The translations under genes and the position numbers were made by a program. From Geothermobacter hydrogeniphilus (GTDB taxonomy: Bacteria > Desulfobacterota > Desulfuromonadia > Desulfuromonadales > Geothermobacteraceae): DNA of 64,000 nt. Positions 51,874 through 60,137 of this stretch are shown here, one piece after another. The stretch lies in contig NZ_NAAD01000014.1 in the NCBI RefSeq assembly GCF_002093115.1, positions 1 to 64,000 on the forward strand, given 5' to 3'. The notes under the pieces are model-generated. The model was not told where the DNA came from. It saw only the letters and a list, made by a program, of their open reading frames with translations, and did not search any database. Position 1 is the stretch's first letter, and every line of letters begins with the position of its first letter.

Positions 51874-53804
51874 CGCTCAATCGCCTCGCGCAGATGCTGC
51901 ACCTGGCTGTAGGGGAAGATCGGCCCGCACTGGCAGACCGTGATATCGTTGATCTGGCAACGCCCGCACTTGCCGAGTCCGCACTTCATGTGCCGCTCCA
52001 GGTTCAGGTAGATGGTCTCGGTGGTGAAGCCGAGACCGAACAGCAGCGGATTGACGTTGCGATACATCACCGCCGGTCCGGAGACCGCCGCCACCGCCCG
52101 CGCCGGTACGATATCAAGATCCCGGAACAGATGGGTGATATCCCCGCCGGTCACTCCCCACTGGGAACCGAAATGCTGCACCGCGAAACGGCAGTCGAGC
52201 TGATCGCCGAGATGCCAGCGCTTCAGGTCATCCCGAAACAGTGCCTGATCGATGCTGTGAGAGCCGTAAAGCAGCATCACCCGGCCGAACTCTTCGCGGC
52301 GGGCAAGGATGGTCAGCAGCAGCGAACGCAGGGTCACCAGGCCGATGCCGCCGGCCACCAGCAGCACATCCCGGCCGACGAACTCCTCGACCGGAAAACC
52401 GTTACCGAAGGGACCGCGCACGCCGATGGCGTCACCGGCCTTGAGCCGATGCAGCGCCTTCGTCAGGCTCCCCTTGGAACGGACCACCAGCTCGATTTCG
52501 TGGCCGTCGGCATCGGGCGCTGAAGCGATGGTCAACGGCGCTTCACCGACGCCGAACACCGAAACCTGCATGAAGGCGCCGGGACGGAAAGAGACCGGTT
52601 CGGGAAGCCGCAGCCGGAACAGCTTCTCCCGCCCGGTCAAAGAATCAACCGACAGCAGCTCGGCCATCTGCGGCTGGTATTCAAGACCGGGAGAGGGACT
52701 CTGCACGGCCGCGACCTGTTCGGCGAAGAGGCTGTTGAGAACTTCGGTGTTGTCGATTCCGGCCAGGCATTCTCGGGCACAGCGGCCGCAGCCGACGCAG
52801 GCGGTGCGCTGGTGCTTCTCCCACAGGTACTTGTATTTGCGAAAGAAGCGATGACGCTGGCGGTCGGTCTGATCGGGACGGAAATCACTGCCGCCGGAGA
52901 CCTTGGTGAACTGATCGAACTGGCAGGAATCCCAGGTTCGCACCCGCTCACCGCCCTGCAGATTGATATCCAGTCGATCCTGGACGTTGAAGCAGTAGCA
53001 GGTCGGACAGAGCAGGTTGCAGGAACCACAGCCGAGACAGCGCTCGCCGATCTCCTGCCAGATGGCGTGGTCATAGACTTCACCCAGCACCGGAGCAAGC
53101 GATTCCATCGGAAAACGGAGGCTGCGCTGACAGCTTTTGCCGGCCGGAGGCAGTTGCGGGTTGTCGACCTCGCGGATTTCCGGCAGATACCGACGCAACA
53201 GACGCAGGCCACGGGCCGAACCGACCCGGGCCAGGTACCCATCATTGCTGCGATGGAGAAAAAGATCGAATCCACTGTCGATCTTGTCAGTCCCGAGGCT
53301 GGTGCAGAAACAGAACTCGTCAGGCTCACAGTCGACACCGATCAGTACCGTCGCCTGGCGCTTGGCCTGGTAGGTACTGTCGGCCTCCCCTTCAAACAGG
53401 CAGTCGTCGAGAACCTGCACCGCGTGCAGGTCGCAGGGATGCATACCGAAGATCACCCGCGGCACAGCAGCCTTTTCAGCTTCCAGCATCACCTTGCCGC
53501 CGAGCCGGAAACGAAACAATTTTTCCCAGTTGGGAAAGAGAAATTTTTTCGGCGAATGGACCCGCGGCGGGAATTCAAGCTTCAGTTCGGCCGGATCGCT
53601 GATGCGGTCGAGCGTGTAGCGGCCGTCCTTCATCCGGGCACCAACCACCTCGTAGGCGACACTCAGGGAACGCACCAACTGATCGATATCACCGCGGGAG
53701 AGAAGATACCAGGCAGAGGGTCCAGCCTGTTGTTCAGGCTGACCGGGCCGGGGCGGGATCTGGAGAGCTTCGTTTTTGTCCAAGAGGAACCATTTCTTTC
53801 GCAA
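51870..53804 (-). CDS. Fused hydrogenase beta (Fe-S) and gamma (FAD/NAD(P)H) subunits
   Basis: A 644-residue fusion of two proteins that are separate in archaeal sulfhydrogenase. Residues about 1-355 match the beta subunit: HSPKKFLFPNWEKLF, GMHPCDLHAVQVLD, then CLGCGSCNLLCPTCYC and CVGCGRCARECLAG for two 4Fe-4S clusters. Residues about 370-644 match the gamma subunit, a ferredoxin-NADP reductase fold, with VAGGIGLVTLRSLLL and a C-terminal 2Fe-2S site CGLGKCGRCQINDITVC. It passes electrons between NAD(P)H and the hydrogenase. The start is a TTG without a ribosome binding site, six bases after the likely transcript start. First gene of the operon. Confidence 0.9.
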   Translation of the reverse strand: MRKKWFLLDKNEALQIPPRPGQPEQQAGPSAWYLLSRGDIDQLVRSLSVAYEVVGARMKDGRYTLDRISDPAELKLEFPPRVHSPKKFLFPNWEKLFRFRLGGKVMLEAEKAAVPRVIFGMHPCDLHAVQVLDDCLFEGEADSTYQAKRQATVLIGVDCEPDEFCFCTSLGTDKIDSGFDLFLHRSNDGYLARVGSARGLRLLRRYLPEIREVDNPQLPPAGKSCQRSLRFPMESLAPVLGEVYDHAIWQEIGERCLGCGSCNLLCPTCYCFNVQDRLDINLQGGERVRTWDSCQFDQFTKVSGGSDFRPDQTDRQRHRFFRKYKYLWEKHQRTACVGCGRCARECLAGIDNTEVLNSLFAEQVAAVQSPSPGLEYQPQMAELLSVDSLTGREKLFRLRLPEPVSFRPGAFMQVSVFGVGEAPLTIASAPDADGHEIELVVRSKGSLTKALHRLKAGDAIGVRGPFGNGFPVEEFVGRDVLLVAGGIGLVTLRSLLLTILARREEFGRVMLLYGSHSIDQALFRDDLKRWHLGDQLDCRFAVQHFGSQWGVTGGDITHLFRDLDIVPARAVAAVSGPAVMYRNVNPLLFGLGFTTETIYLNLERHMKCGLGKCGRCQINDITVCQCGPIFPYSQVQHLREAIER

Positions 53805-53816
53805 ACAGGAGGCTTC

Positions 53817-53846
53817 AGTCTACGCAAGAGGGCTTTGCCGGGTCAA
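53817..53846 (-). promoter_or_regulatory. Candidate promoter of the hydrogenase operon
   Basis: On the minus strand TTGACC (53846-53841), 18 bp and TAGACT (53822-53817). The start site near 53810 leaves about six bases before the TTG start codon, so the message would be almost leaderless. Confidence 0.5.
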
Positions 53847-53915
53847 GCGGGAGGGATGAAAAGAAACCGCTCACCAATTCACCACATACGGCACAAAGCG
53901 GCTCAAATGTCGTCA

Positions 53916-54571
53916 GAGGCAAGACACACGAAGACTGAACACAGGCGTAGCGGCAGCTACTTCGAGAATTGAAGGCTGAACGCAACGCCGCAGGAGGGTG
54001 CGTTTCAGCCGCCCCCCCCACCACCACCGTTGAAGGCGGTCGAGATTCGTGCAGATGCAAGGCGTCTCGTAACTGAAGGAGTGAGGTGTAGCGGCAGCTA
54101 CTCCGCAGCGACTGAAGGCGCGAGCAACGCAGCAGATGTGCGGATATCGGCCGCCCTCGCAGAAAAACCGCAGGGTCGCGGCCCCGCTCGCCGCCTTCGC
54201 CTTACTCTTGCCTGCTCGCAAGAGTAAGCAGAAAGAGCTTTCGCCTGCGGCGGGCATGGACACTGCCCCTTGCCAACCCTGCAGATAACGAAACCCACGG
54301 TGCTCCCGTAGCCACGCCCGGCAGTGGTGGTACGTGAAGCTGTCTACGCAGGGAGGCAGACAAGCGAGCTGCTCAAAGGAAGCATTAAAACCAAAAGACG
54401 CAATCCGTAACCGTTTTTCTTCAACACCACCGTTCCAAGGCGGTCGAGACGTGCGTAGATGCAAGGCGTCTCACAGCCGAGGGAGTGAGGCGTAGCGGCA
54501 GCTACGTCGCAGCGAGCGAGGATGGGAGCAACGCAGCAGATGCGTGCGTCTCGGCCGCCCTCGCAGCAATT
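53916..54571. repeat. Composite dispersed-repeat block, copy II
   Basis: About 650 gene-free bases with the same unit order as 15021-15740: first a palindrome around GCGTAGCGGCAGCTACTT (53945-53962), then a unit around GTGTAGCGGCAGCTACTC (54086-54103) that ends AGCAACGCAGCAGATG, then GGTCGCGGCCCCGC and a hairpin pairing TTACTCTTGC with GCAAGAGTAA (about 54202-54227), then a third palindrome (54428-54560) around GCGTAGCGGCAGCTACGT. The part after the hairpin differs between the two blocks. No credible gene within. Confidence 0.8.
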
Positions 54572-55936
54572 TCAGCCGCCCTGCTCCTTAGTGATGTTGT
54601 ATTGCTTGATCTTTCTGTCCAGCGTCTTCCGGGCGATACCGAGAATACCGCTGGTCCTGAGCTTGTGATAACCGGTCTGACGATAGACCTGCTCGATGTA
54701 GAGCCGCTCGACATCTTCGAGAGACAACTGCTCCCCGGGCAGGGAAAATTCGACCGGACCGCCCTCGGAGATCTTGACCGGCAGATGGGCGACATCGATG
54801 ACATCTCCCTCGGCGAGGATGGTGGCCATCTCGATGACATTTTCCAGTTCCCGGACATTGCCGGGCCAGTGGTAGCTGACCAGCAGGGAAAGCGCCTCGG
54901 AAGAGATTCCCTGATCACCACGCGGCGAATATTTCTTGATGAAAAACTGCGCCAGCGGCGGAACATCATCTTTCCGCTCACGCAGCGGCGGCACCTTGAT
55001 GGTCACGACATTGAGACGGTAGAAGAGATCCTCACGGAAATTGCCGAGCCGGACTTCGGCCTCCAAGTCCTTGTTGGTAGCGGCGATGAAACGGACATCG
55101 GCCTTGCGGACCTTAGTCGAACCGACCGGGATGAACTCCTTTTCCTGCAGTACCCGCAGCAGTTTGGCCTGCAGGGCGGCGCTGATATCACCGATCTCAT
55201 CAAGAAACAGGGTCCCGCCGTCGGCCTCCTCGACCAGCCCGCGATGGTTGGCCGCCGCGCCGGTGAAAGCGCCCTTGATGTAACCGAAGAGCTGACTTTC
55301 CAGCAGTGTATCGGTCAGCGCCGCACAGTTGATGGTCAGAAACCGCTCTTCGTTGCGTCGGCTGCTGTAGTGGATGGTTGAGGCAATCAGTTCCTTGCCG
55401 ACTCCGCTCTCCCCCTGGATGAGAACGCTCGCTTCGCTCGGCGCAACCTTCCTGGCCAGGTCAACGGCCTTGCGAAAAGCACTGCTGCGAAAAATGACCT
55501 GATCCGGATCAAAACGCCGGCGGATCTCGGCCTTGAGCGAACGGTTCTCGGTCACCAGCCGGTTGCGCTCAATAATCTTGTCAACCAGAGCAAACAGTTC
55601 ATCGGCGAAGAAGGGCTTGATCAGATAGTCATGGGCCCCCTGTTTCATGCAGTCGACGGCGCCGCGCACAGTGGCAAAAGCGCTCATCATCACCACCGGC
55701 AACTGCGGCTGCATCACCCGCAGGCGGCGCAGCACCTCCATACCGTCCGTCCCCGGCATCTTGACGTCGAGCAGCACCAGGTCGGGCTGGGCGTCACGCT
55801 GCTCCTGCAGCATCTTCAGCAGCGGCGCCCCGCCGGCAAAGGTGTCGACCTGGAACCCGCGCGATTCGAGCATGGCGCGCAGAAAATCCAGAATCTCCTG
55901 TTCGTCGTCACAAACCAGAATCCAGCCCTGTTGCAT
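54572..55936 (-). CDS. NtrC-family sigma-54 response regulator
   Basis: A 454-residue regulator. Receiver domain about residues 1-120 (VCDDEQEILDFL, LVLLDVKMPGTDG with the phospho-aspartate, KPFFADELF). AAA+ core about 145-370 with GESGVGKELIA, the sigma-54 contact KGAFTGAAANH, and TLFLDEIGDISAAL. A Fis-type helix-turn-helix ends the protein (SGILGIARKTLDRKIKQY). The ATG at 55936 has GAGGAT six bases before it; a longer open frame to 56053 has none. No kinase gene is adjacent; the nearest is at 47925. It lies upstream of the hydrogenase operon on the same strand and may control that or a distant target. Confidence 0.92.
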   Translation of the reverse strand: MQQGWILVCDDEQEILDFLRAMLESRGFQVDTFAGGAPLLKMLQEQRDAQPDLVLLDVKMPGTDGMEVLRRLRVMQPQLPVVMMSAFATVRGAVDCMKQGAHDYLIKPFFADELFALVDKIIERNRLVTENRSLKAEIRRRFDPDQVIFRSSAFRKAVDLARKVAPSEASVLIQGESGVGKELIASTIHYSSRRNEERFLTINCAALTDTLLESQLFGYIKGAFTGAAANHRGLVEEADGGTLFLDEIGDISAALQAKLLRVLQEKEFIPVGSTKVRKADVRFIAATNKDLEAEVRLGNFREDLFYRLNVVTIKVPPLRERKDDVPPLAQFFIKKYSPRGDQGISSEALSLLVSYHWPGNVRELENVIEMATILAEGDVIDVAHLPVKISEGGPVEFSLPGEQLSLEDVERLYIEQVYRQTGYHKLRTSGILGIARKTLDRKIKQYNITKEQGG

Positions 55937-56086
55937 GAGTTCATCCTCAATGACGAAACCGATCGTCGCAGCAATTGATTTACCGGTCCGCACCATAGCA
56001 GATTCCGCAGTCCTGCGGCAACGCCGCGCATCCCGAATAAAGATAGCCGGCATGCCGGCCGATTAGTTAGATTGAGGATTCCGAAA

Positions 56087-56124
56087 CCATCCCCTGAATT
56101 TGCGAATCACTGATTCGGGGATGG
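56087..56124. other. Hairpin in the gap between regulator and membrane protein
   Basis: CCATCCCC (56087-56094) pairs with GGGGATGG (56117-56124), with further symmetry of GAAT and ATTC inside. It lies upstream of both divergent genes, at about 150 bases from the response regulator start. The core TCACTGATTC is shared with other intergenic motifs of this window. Confidence 0.5.
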
Positions 56125-56218
56125 TCAAAGAGATGAATCTGCGATATATTAAAAGAATTGAATGGTAAGAACCAATATCTGGCTACCGGGACTTCATTAG
56201 AACAAATGAGGCATCGGC

Positions 56219-56686
56219 ATGTGGCAAAAAGCCCTGACCGTCATTTCAGGTGAACGTTACACCGTCCTGTTCGCATTGCACATGGGGGGGCTCTATCTGC
56301 TTCCCGGACTGTTCGGCGGATACCCCTGGCGACCGACTCCCGCCTGGTTCTTCATCTTTCTGACTCTCTCCTACCTGATGGCGGTTCTGTTTCGCAGCTG
56401 CTACCGCACCCGGACCGAACATCTCGCGGGACTTCCGGACCGAATGGAGCCGCCCTGGCTGTTCAAATTGATCGTTTTCTGTATTGAATGGGTGAAAGCG
56501 ATTGCCGGTGCCGTGCTGGTGATCTGGTGGATCGGCGGTCTGCTCTTCATCCACGATTTTTTCAGCCAATATTCCCTCATCATTCCATGGCTGGTCAGTC
56601 TTCTGCATTCCATCCTGATCTACCTGCTGGCCCAACTCAACCAGAGCCTGTTCGACCTTATTTCTTTCGGCGCCACCCAGGATTGA
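56219..56686 (+). CDS. Membrane protein of unknown function, 155 aa
   Basis: A 155-residue protein with four predicted membrane helices (about residues 15-32, 40-58, 82-106 and 115-140) and few polar loops. It starts with MWQKALTVISGERYTVLF, and the second loop is basic (CYRTRTEHL). GAGG lies seven bases before the ATG. I do not recognise the family. It stands alone, divergent from the response regulator and ending at a MITE-like element that supplies its last bases and stop. Confidence 0.65.
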   Translation: MWQKALTVISGERYTVLFALHMGGLYLLPGLFGGYPWRPTPAWFFIFLTLSYLMAVLFRSCYRTRTEHLAGLPDRMEPPWLFKLIVFCIEWVKAIAGAVLVIWWIGGLLFIHDFFSQYSLIIPWLVSLLHSILIYLLAQLNQSLFDLISFGATQD

Positions 56687-56847
56687 TGCTTTCGCAAAAA
56701 AGCATCAAGAGTGTTGGCTAGGCAAAAAGCGCCGGCAGCAAGGCGCGCGATTGTCGAGCAATGAGGCGTACTTACGTACGTCGAAGCAGCGAGGCAAGCG
56801 CAGCAACGCAGCTGCTGGTGAGTTTTTGCGACGCCATCAGGATTGAT
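56678..56847. repeat. MITE-like element with inverted ends and direct repeats
   Basis: About 150 bases flanked by the 10-bp direct repeat CAGGATTGAT (56678-56687 and 56838-56847). Its ends are inverted: GATGCTTTCGCAAAAA on the left, and on the right the complement reads GATGGCGTCGCAAAAA, 13 of 16 identical. The centre has CAAGGCGCGCG, GAGGCGTACTTACGTACGTCG and AGCAACGCAGCTGCTGG, so it belongs to the same wide family as the composite blocks. The left repeat contains the stop codon of the membrane protein gene. Confidence 0.7.
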
Positions 56848-56869
56848 CCAGGCAGCGCCTTTTCCACTT

Positions 56870-56899
56870 CCGGAGTCGGGAGCCGCGAAGCGACTCCGG
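56870..56899. terminator. Hairpin behind the NrfD-complex operon
   Basis: CCGGAGTCG (56870-56878) and CGACTCCGG (56891-56899) make a 9-bp stem, 22 bases behind the stop of the small membrane protein gene. There is no U-run, so terminator function is uncertain. Confidence 0.4.
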
Positions 56900-56921
56900 A
56901 CTCCGGTTCCCACAACATGGC

Positions 56922-57104
56922 TCAACCGTTGAAATTCGCACCGATCCAGGCCAGGATGGGCCAGGCGACCAGAACCAGGGTACAGGTCGCAAAAAGCGCC
57001 AGAACGATGGTCAGCGCAGCGAGCCAGAGGTTGGCGACCGGGTTGCGTTCAACCTTACTGATACCGGCTTCATGGGTCATGGTTTCGGATTTGAGAGCTG
57101 TCAT
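56922..57104 (-). CDS. Small single-helix membrane protein of the NrfD complex, 60 aa
   Basis: A 60-residue protein with AAGGAGG six bases before the ATG. A cytoplasmic lead of about 25 residues (MTALKSETMTHEAGISKVER) is followed by one membrane helix (LWLAALTIVLALFATCTLV) and a short end. It is the last gene in the operon of the NrfD-like complex and is likely a small structural subunit. Its first residues, MTALK, are the same as those of the ferredoxin subunit two genes upstream, and the DNA there is also similar. Confidence 0.7.
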   Translation of the reverse strand: MTALKSETMTHEAGISKVERNPVANLWLAALTIVLALFATCTLVLVAWPILAWIGANFNG

Positions 57105-57180
57105 GACAAGCCTCCTTGTTGTCGTTGGCCACCGGTTTAATGGTGACCGTGGTTTAAAGTATCCTTCCGGTGAACAGTTC

Positions 57181-57567
57181 CTACTTCCGACCAGGCTCCG
57201 GGGCATTGACCAGGCCGAGGGCCCGTTTGTACCCCTTGACCCCTTCATGGCAGTCGGCGCAGCGGGTCTCTGACGAAAAGACGGTGCTGCCGTCGTGACA
57301 GGCTCCGCAGTAGTTCCCTTCCGCCAGACCCTTCATGGTGAAATCATCCTTCGCTTCCGCAGCGCCGGCCTCGTATTCAAACAGCCCGCCGTGACAGGAG
57401 TCACACTCCAGCCCCAACTCTTCAACATGCAGGGTATGACTGAACAGAACCCCGACCACCGGTTGCTTGAAATGGATATCACCCCCATGGTCGACATCCT
57501 CGGCAAAACCGGGGCCGGCAATCAGCAGAACCAGGCCGCATATCAGACAGATGAAAAACAAGCGCAT
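57181..57567 (-). CDS. Trihaem c-type cytochrome, periplasmic
   Basis: A 128-residue protein with a signal peptide (about residues 1-22) and three haem motifs, CDSCH, CGACH and CADCH. The spacing and the lead VLFSHTLHVEELGLECDSCH are those of class III (c3/c7-type) small cytochromes with bis-histidine haems. It would take electrons from the ferredoxin/NrfD subunits and pass them to other periplasmic cytochromes. 33 bases downstream of the ferredoxin gene in the same operon. Confidence 0.86.
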   Translation of the reverse strand: MRLFFICLICGLVLLIAGPGFAEDVDHGGDIHFKQPVVGVLFSHTLHVEELGLECDSCHGGLFEYEAGAAEAKDDFTMKGLAEGNYCGACHDGSTVFSSETRCADCHEGVKGYKRALGLVNAPEPGRK

Positions 57568-57600
57568 GACGTGAACCTCCTCAGGGTCGACCCGCCGGCT

Positions 57601-58350
57601 TCAGCCACGGGTGTAGAAAACATTGGGTTTGGTTCCGGCTTCCGGCCGCAGGACCCAGACGGTCTGGCCGATCTGGTGAACCCGCCGATGAACCGGATCG
57701 TCGTCCCGGGACAGATCACCGAAAATCCGCGCCTGTGCCGGACAGGCGGCGGCACAGGCGGTTAGCTTCTCGCCCCGGCTGAGCCGCGCCTCCCAACAGA
57801 AATCGCACTTGTCGACCGCCATCTTCTCCTCGTTGAAATAGCGGGCGTTGTAGGGGCAGGCCATCTGGCAGGTCAGACAGCCGATACACTTCTTCGAGGT
57901 CATCATCACGATGCCGTTGCGCGGATCCTTGTAGGTCGCTCTGGTCGGACAGACCCGAACACATTGCGGCAGATTGCAGTGATTGCAGAGCACCGGGATG
58001 AACTCGCGCTGCTGCCCTTCAGCACCGGACATTTCCCGCTCGAGGATGTCGGTGCGATAGCCGTAGGCCGGCACGTGGTTTGTTTTGGCACAGGCCTGCT
58101 TGCAGCGTTCACAGTCGATACAGCGATCCTGGCGGATCAGCATCCCGTAGTGCGGCTTGTAGGGATACTGAGCAAGGAAATCACCGCTTGAGGCGAAACT
58201 CCGGCGAACACTGCTGGTCACCGCAAGGATGGTTCCCCCGGCGAACACTCCGGTGATGGCAAAACCGAGCTTGAGAAAATTGCGCCGTTCCCGGTCGGGC
58301 AGGTTCTCGATCCCTTCGTTTTTCAGATTGTCGAACTTCAAAGCTGTCAT
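57601..58350 (-). CDS. Four-cluster ferredoxin subunit with twin-arginine signal (NrfC/HybA/DmsB type)
   Basis: A 249-residue electron-transfer protein. The N-terminus has a twin-arginine-type export motif RERRNFLKLGF and a hydrophobic segment (about residues 22-50). Four 4Fe-4S motifs follow: CIDCERCKQAC, CNHCNLPQCVRVCP, CIGCLTCQMACP and CDFCWEARLSRG with CAAACP. This is the standard electron-carrying partner of NrfD-type quinone subunits, placed on the periplasmic side. The NrfD gene is 31 bases upstream. No catalytic molybdopterin gene is present in the operon, so the complex probably links menaquinone to periplasmic cytochromes. Confidence 0.9.
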   Translation of the reverse strand: MTALKFDNLKNEGIENLPDRERRNFLKLGFAITGVFAGGTILAVTSSVRRSFASSGDFLAQYPYKPHYGMLIRQDRCIDCERCKQACAKTNHVPAYGYRTDILEREMSGAEGQQREFIPVLCNHCNLPQCVRVCPTRATYKDPRNGIVMMTSKKCIGCLTCQMACPYNARYFNEEKMAVDKCDFCWEARLSRGEKLTACAAACPAQARIFGDLSRDDDPVHRRVHQIGQTVWVLRPEAGTKPNVFYTRG

Positions 58351-58381
58351 GACGATATCTCCAGTGTCGAATCACAGGGGT

Positions 58382-59602
58382 TCAGTGATGATGAGGGTCA
58401 ACCTTGTGACCGTCGAAAATCTTTTCTCCGAGCAGAAACAGGCAACCGGTCAGACCGAACCCGCCCAGAGTGACCAGGATTTCTAGATAGGACGGAAAAT
58501 ACTCGATCATCCCTCTGGCTTCGTTGACCCCGAGGGAGTAGTAAACCGGAACGGCCTGTCCAACAATGACCATGTTGTAACGCATGAAAAACAGGCCGAC
58601 GATCATCAGCGCCGACCCCACAAACATGAGGCGCAGATTGGTTCCCCTGGAGCAGATGAAGAGAATCAACGGCAGCAGAAGGGCCAGGCCTATTTCAAAA
58701 ACCCAGAAATTGACGGCATAAGGACCACGGATCAGCGCCATGGCTCCCAAATAGGCACCGCCGGGCTCCCCGGCGAGCAGAGCGACCATCCGCCAGACGG
58801 TAAAGAACGACACGATGCAAATGCCGAGAATAGCCACCTTGCAGCAGGCGTTCATGGCCTTCACCATGGTTTCGTTCATCGGCTCGCCCCGGAGACGATA
58901 GGCCAGGACGTGGAAGAAGATCAGTACGGCGGCACCGGTCATGACCGCCGAAGCGATGAAAAAGATCGGCAGGTAGGCGCCGTGCCAGAAATCACGCCCA
59001 TTGAGCAGACCGAACACGCCTGCCAGGTTGCTGTTGGCCGCGATCTCGCCGATCACCGCAATGAAGCCACAGACAACCGCCAACCGGTATTTCCGGAGAT
59101 AGAGAAAAGCGAACTCCAGGATCATAACTATCAGGGCGACCCCGTAGAGGGTTCCCATCCACCAGATATTCGAGGTCAGATTGGGAGAGATGATGTTGTA
59201 GAGCATCATCCGGATCGGAACCTTGATCTCCGCGCTGATCACGAAAAACCCGGCGCACAGGGTTACGATCGCCAGAAACACCGCACGCTTGGCGAGCGGC
59301 ACGAATGATTCGACCCCGAAAATGTGACCGATACTCGAAACCAGACAGAGACCCGTCGACGTCACAACAAAATAAATGTACGTCGAGATGAGAACCCCCC
59401 AGGTCAATTCCCGACTGACGTTGTAATAGATGTGATGCCCCCCCACCGTAGCCATAAGCCCGGCGGCTGAACCGGCCAGCATGATCAGGGCGCAGATCAA
59501 CAGTGCCAGATAGTAGGAGTTGCTGCACGATTTGATGCGGTCGACGAGCAGGCTTTCAAGCTCATTGAGTGTCATGCCGTTGACGATGGTTCGCTGAGTC
59601 AT
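58382..59602 (-). CDS. NrfD/PsrC-family quinone-interacting membrane subunit
   Basis: A 406-residue membrane protein with about ten helices, the longer form of the NrfD family (as in Hmc, Qrc and Act complexes). Typical segments are YYLALLICALIMLAGSAAG, IYFVVTSTGLCLVSSIGHI, SPNLTSNIWWMGTLYG and HGAYLPIFFIASAVMTG. It binds menaquinone and passes electrons to or from the ferredoxin subunit. The ATG at 59602 has AAGGA six bases before it; a longer frame to 59653 lacks one. First of four genes (membrane subunit, ferredoxin, cytochrome, small helix), 60 bases behind a NifX-like gene. Confidence 0.9.
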   Translation of the reverse strand: MTQRTIVNGMTLNELESLLVDRIKSCSNSYYLALLICALIMLAGSAAGLMATVGGHHIYYNVSRELTWGVLISTYIYFVVTSTGLCLVSSIGHIFGVESFVPLAKRAVFLAIVTLCAGFFVISAEIKVPIRMMLYNIISPNLTSNIWWMGTLYGVALIVMILEFAFLYLRKYRLAVVCGFIAVIGEIAANSNLAGVFGLLNGRDFWHGAYLPIFFIASAVMTGAAVLIFFHVLAYRLRGEPMNETMVKAMNACCKVAILGICIVSFFTVWRMVALLAGEPGGAYLGAMALIRGPYAVNFWVFEIGLALLLPLILFICSRGTNLRLMFVGSALMIVGLFFMRYNMVIVGQAVPVYYSLGVNEARGMIEYFPSYLEILVTLGGFGLTGCLFLLGEKIFDGHKVDPHHH

Positions 59603-59662
59603 GGTACGTCCTTTCCTTCCCTGAATGATGTGATTCCAAGCCCGCGGGGCCACTCCAAAGGG

Positions 59663-60106
59663 CTATCTCTGCTCACCAAACGGAAGAGCTTCGATCTTCG
59701 CGGAAACCGTTTCCGACAGGTTGCGGCGCGCCTTGCCCATCAGGCAGTAGGGGCTGCCGCTCTGGTTCGGTTCCGTCGCCGGCCGAAAATCCCCGCGCTG
59801 CCAGGCCAGCAGGGCACCGGCCGCCGAACCACTGACCCCGAGGTAGATCCGGATCCCGTGCCCGGTGAGCAGACGAAACGCCTTGGGGCCGACCCCCCCG
59901 GTCAGCACATGGGTCACCTGCAACTGGATCAGGACTTCCGCCGTCCGCTGCCCGGCCCCCTGCAGCACCGCCCGGTTCTCGCTGTTGTCCAGCACCAGCC
60001 AACTGTCCTCGTCGAGGTTGTAGACCAGCAACCAGTAGGCGCGCCCCAGCCGCTCATCGATGGTGCAATCGGGGGTGGGTCCGCAGCTGCTGACAGCGAT
60101 TTTCAT
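59663..60106 (-). CDS. NifX/NifB C-terminal-like (dinitrogenase FeMo-cofactor domain) protein
   Basis: A 147-residue protein with the RNase H-like fold of the NifX/NafY/NifB-tail family: MKIAVSSCGPTPDCTIDERLGRA at the start is split by a cysteine-containing loop, and THVLTGGVGPKAFRLL and RIYLGVSG are the conserved middle blocks. The C-terminal 40 residues are an extension. Members carry metal clusters such as FeMo-cofactor precursors or the Mo-Cu cluster of orange protein. No nitrogenase gene is in view. It is placed between a second such gene and the NrfD operon, so it may serve assembly or regulation of that complex. Confidence 0.83.
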   Translation of the reverse strand: MKIAVSSCGPTPDCTIDERLGRAYWLLVYNLDEDSWLVLDNSENRAVLQGAGQRTAEVLIQLQVTHVLTGGVGPKAFRLLTGHGIRIYLGVSGSAAGALLAWQRGDFRPATEPNQSGSPYCLMGKARRNLSETVSAKIEALPFGEQR

Positions 60107-60137
60107 GATCGGCTCCTCTGCCCCCCCCCGGGGCGGC

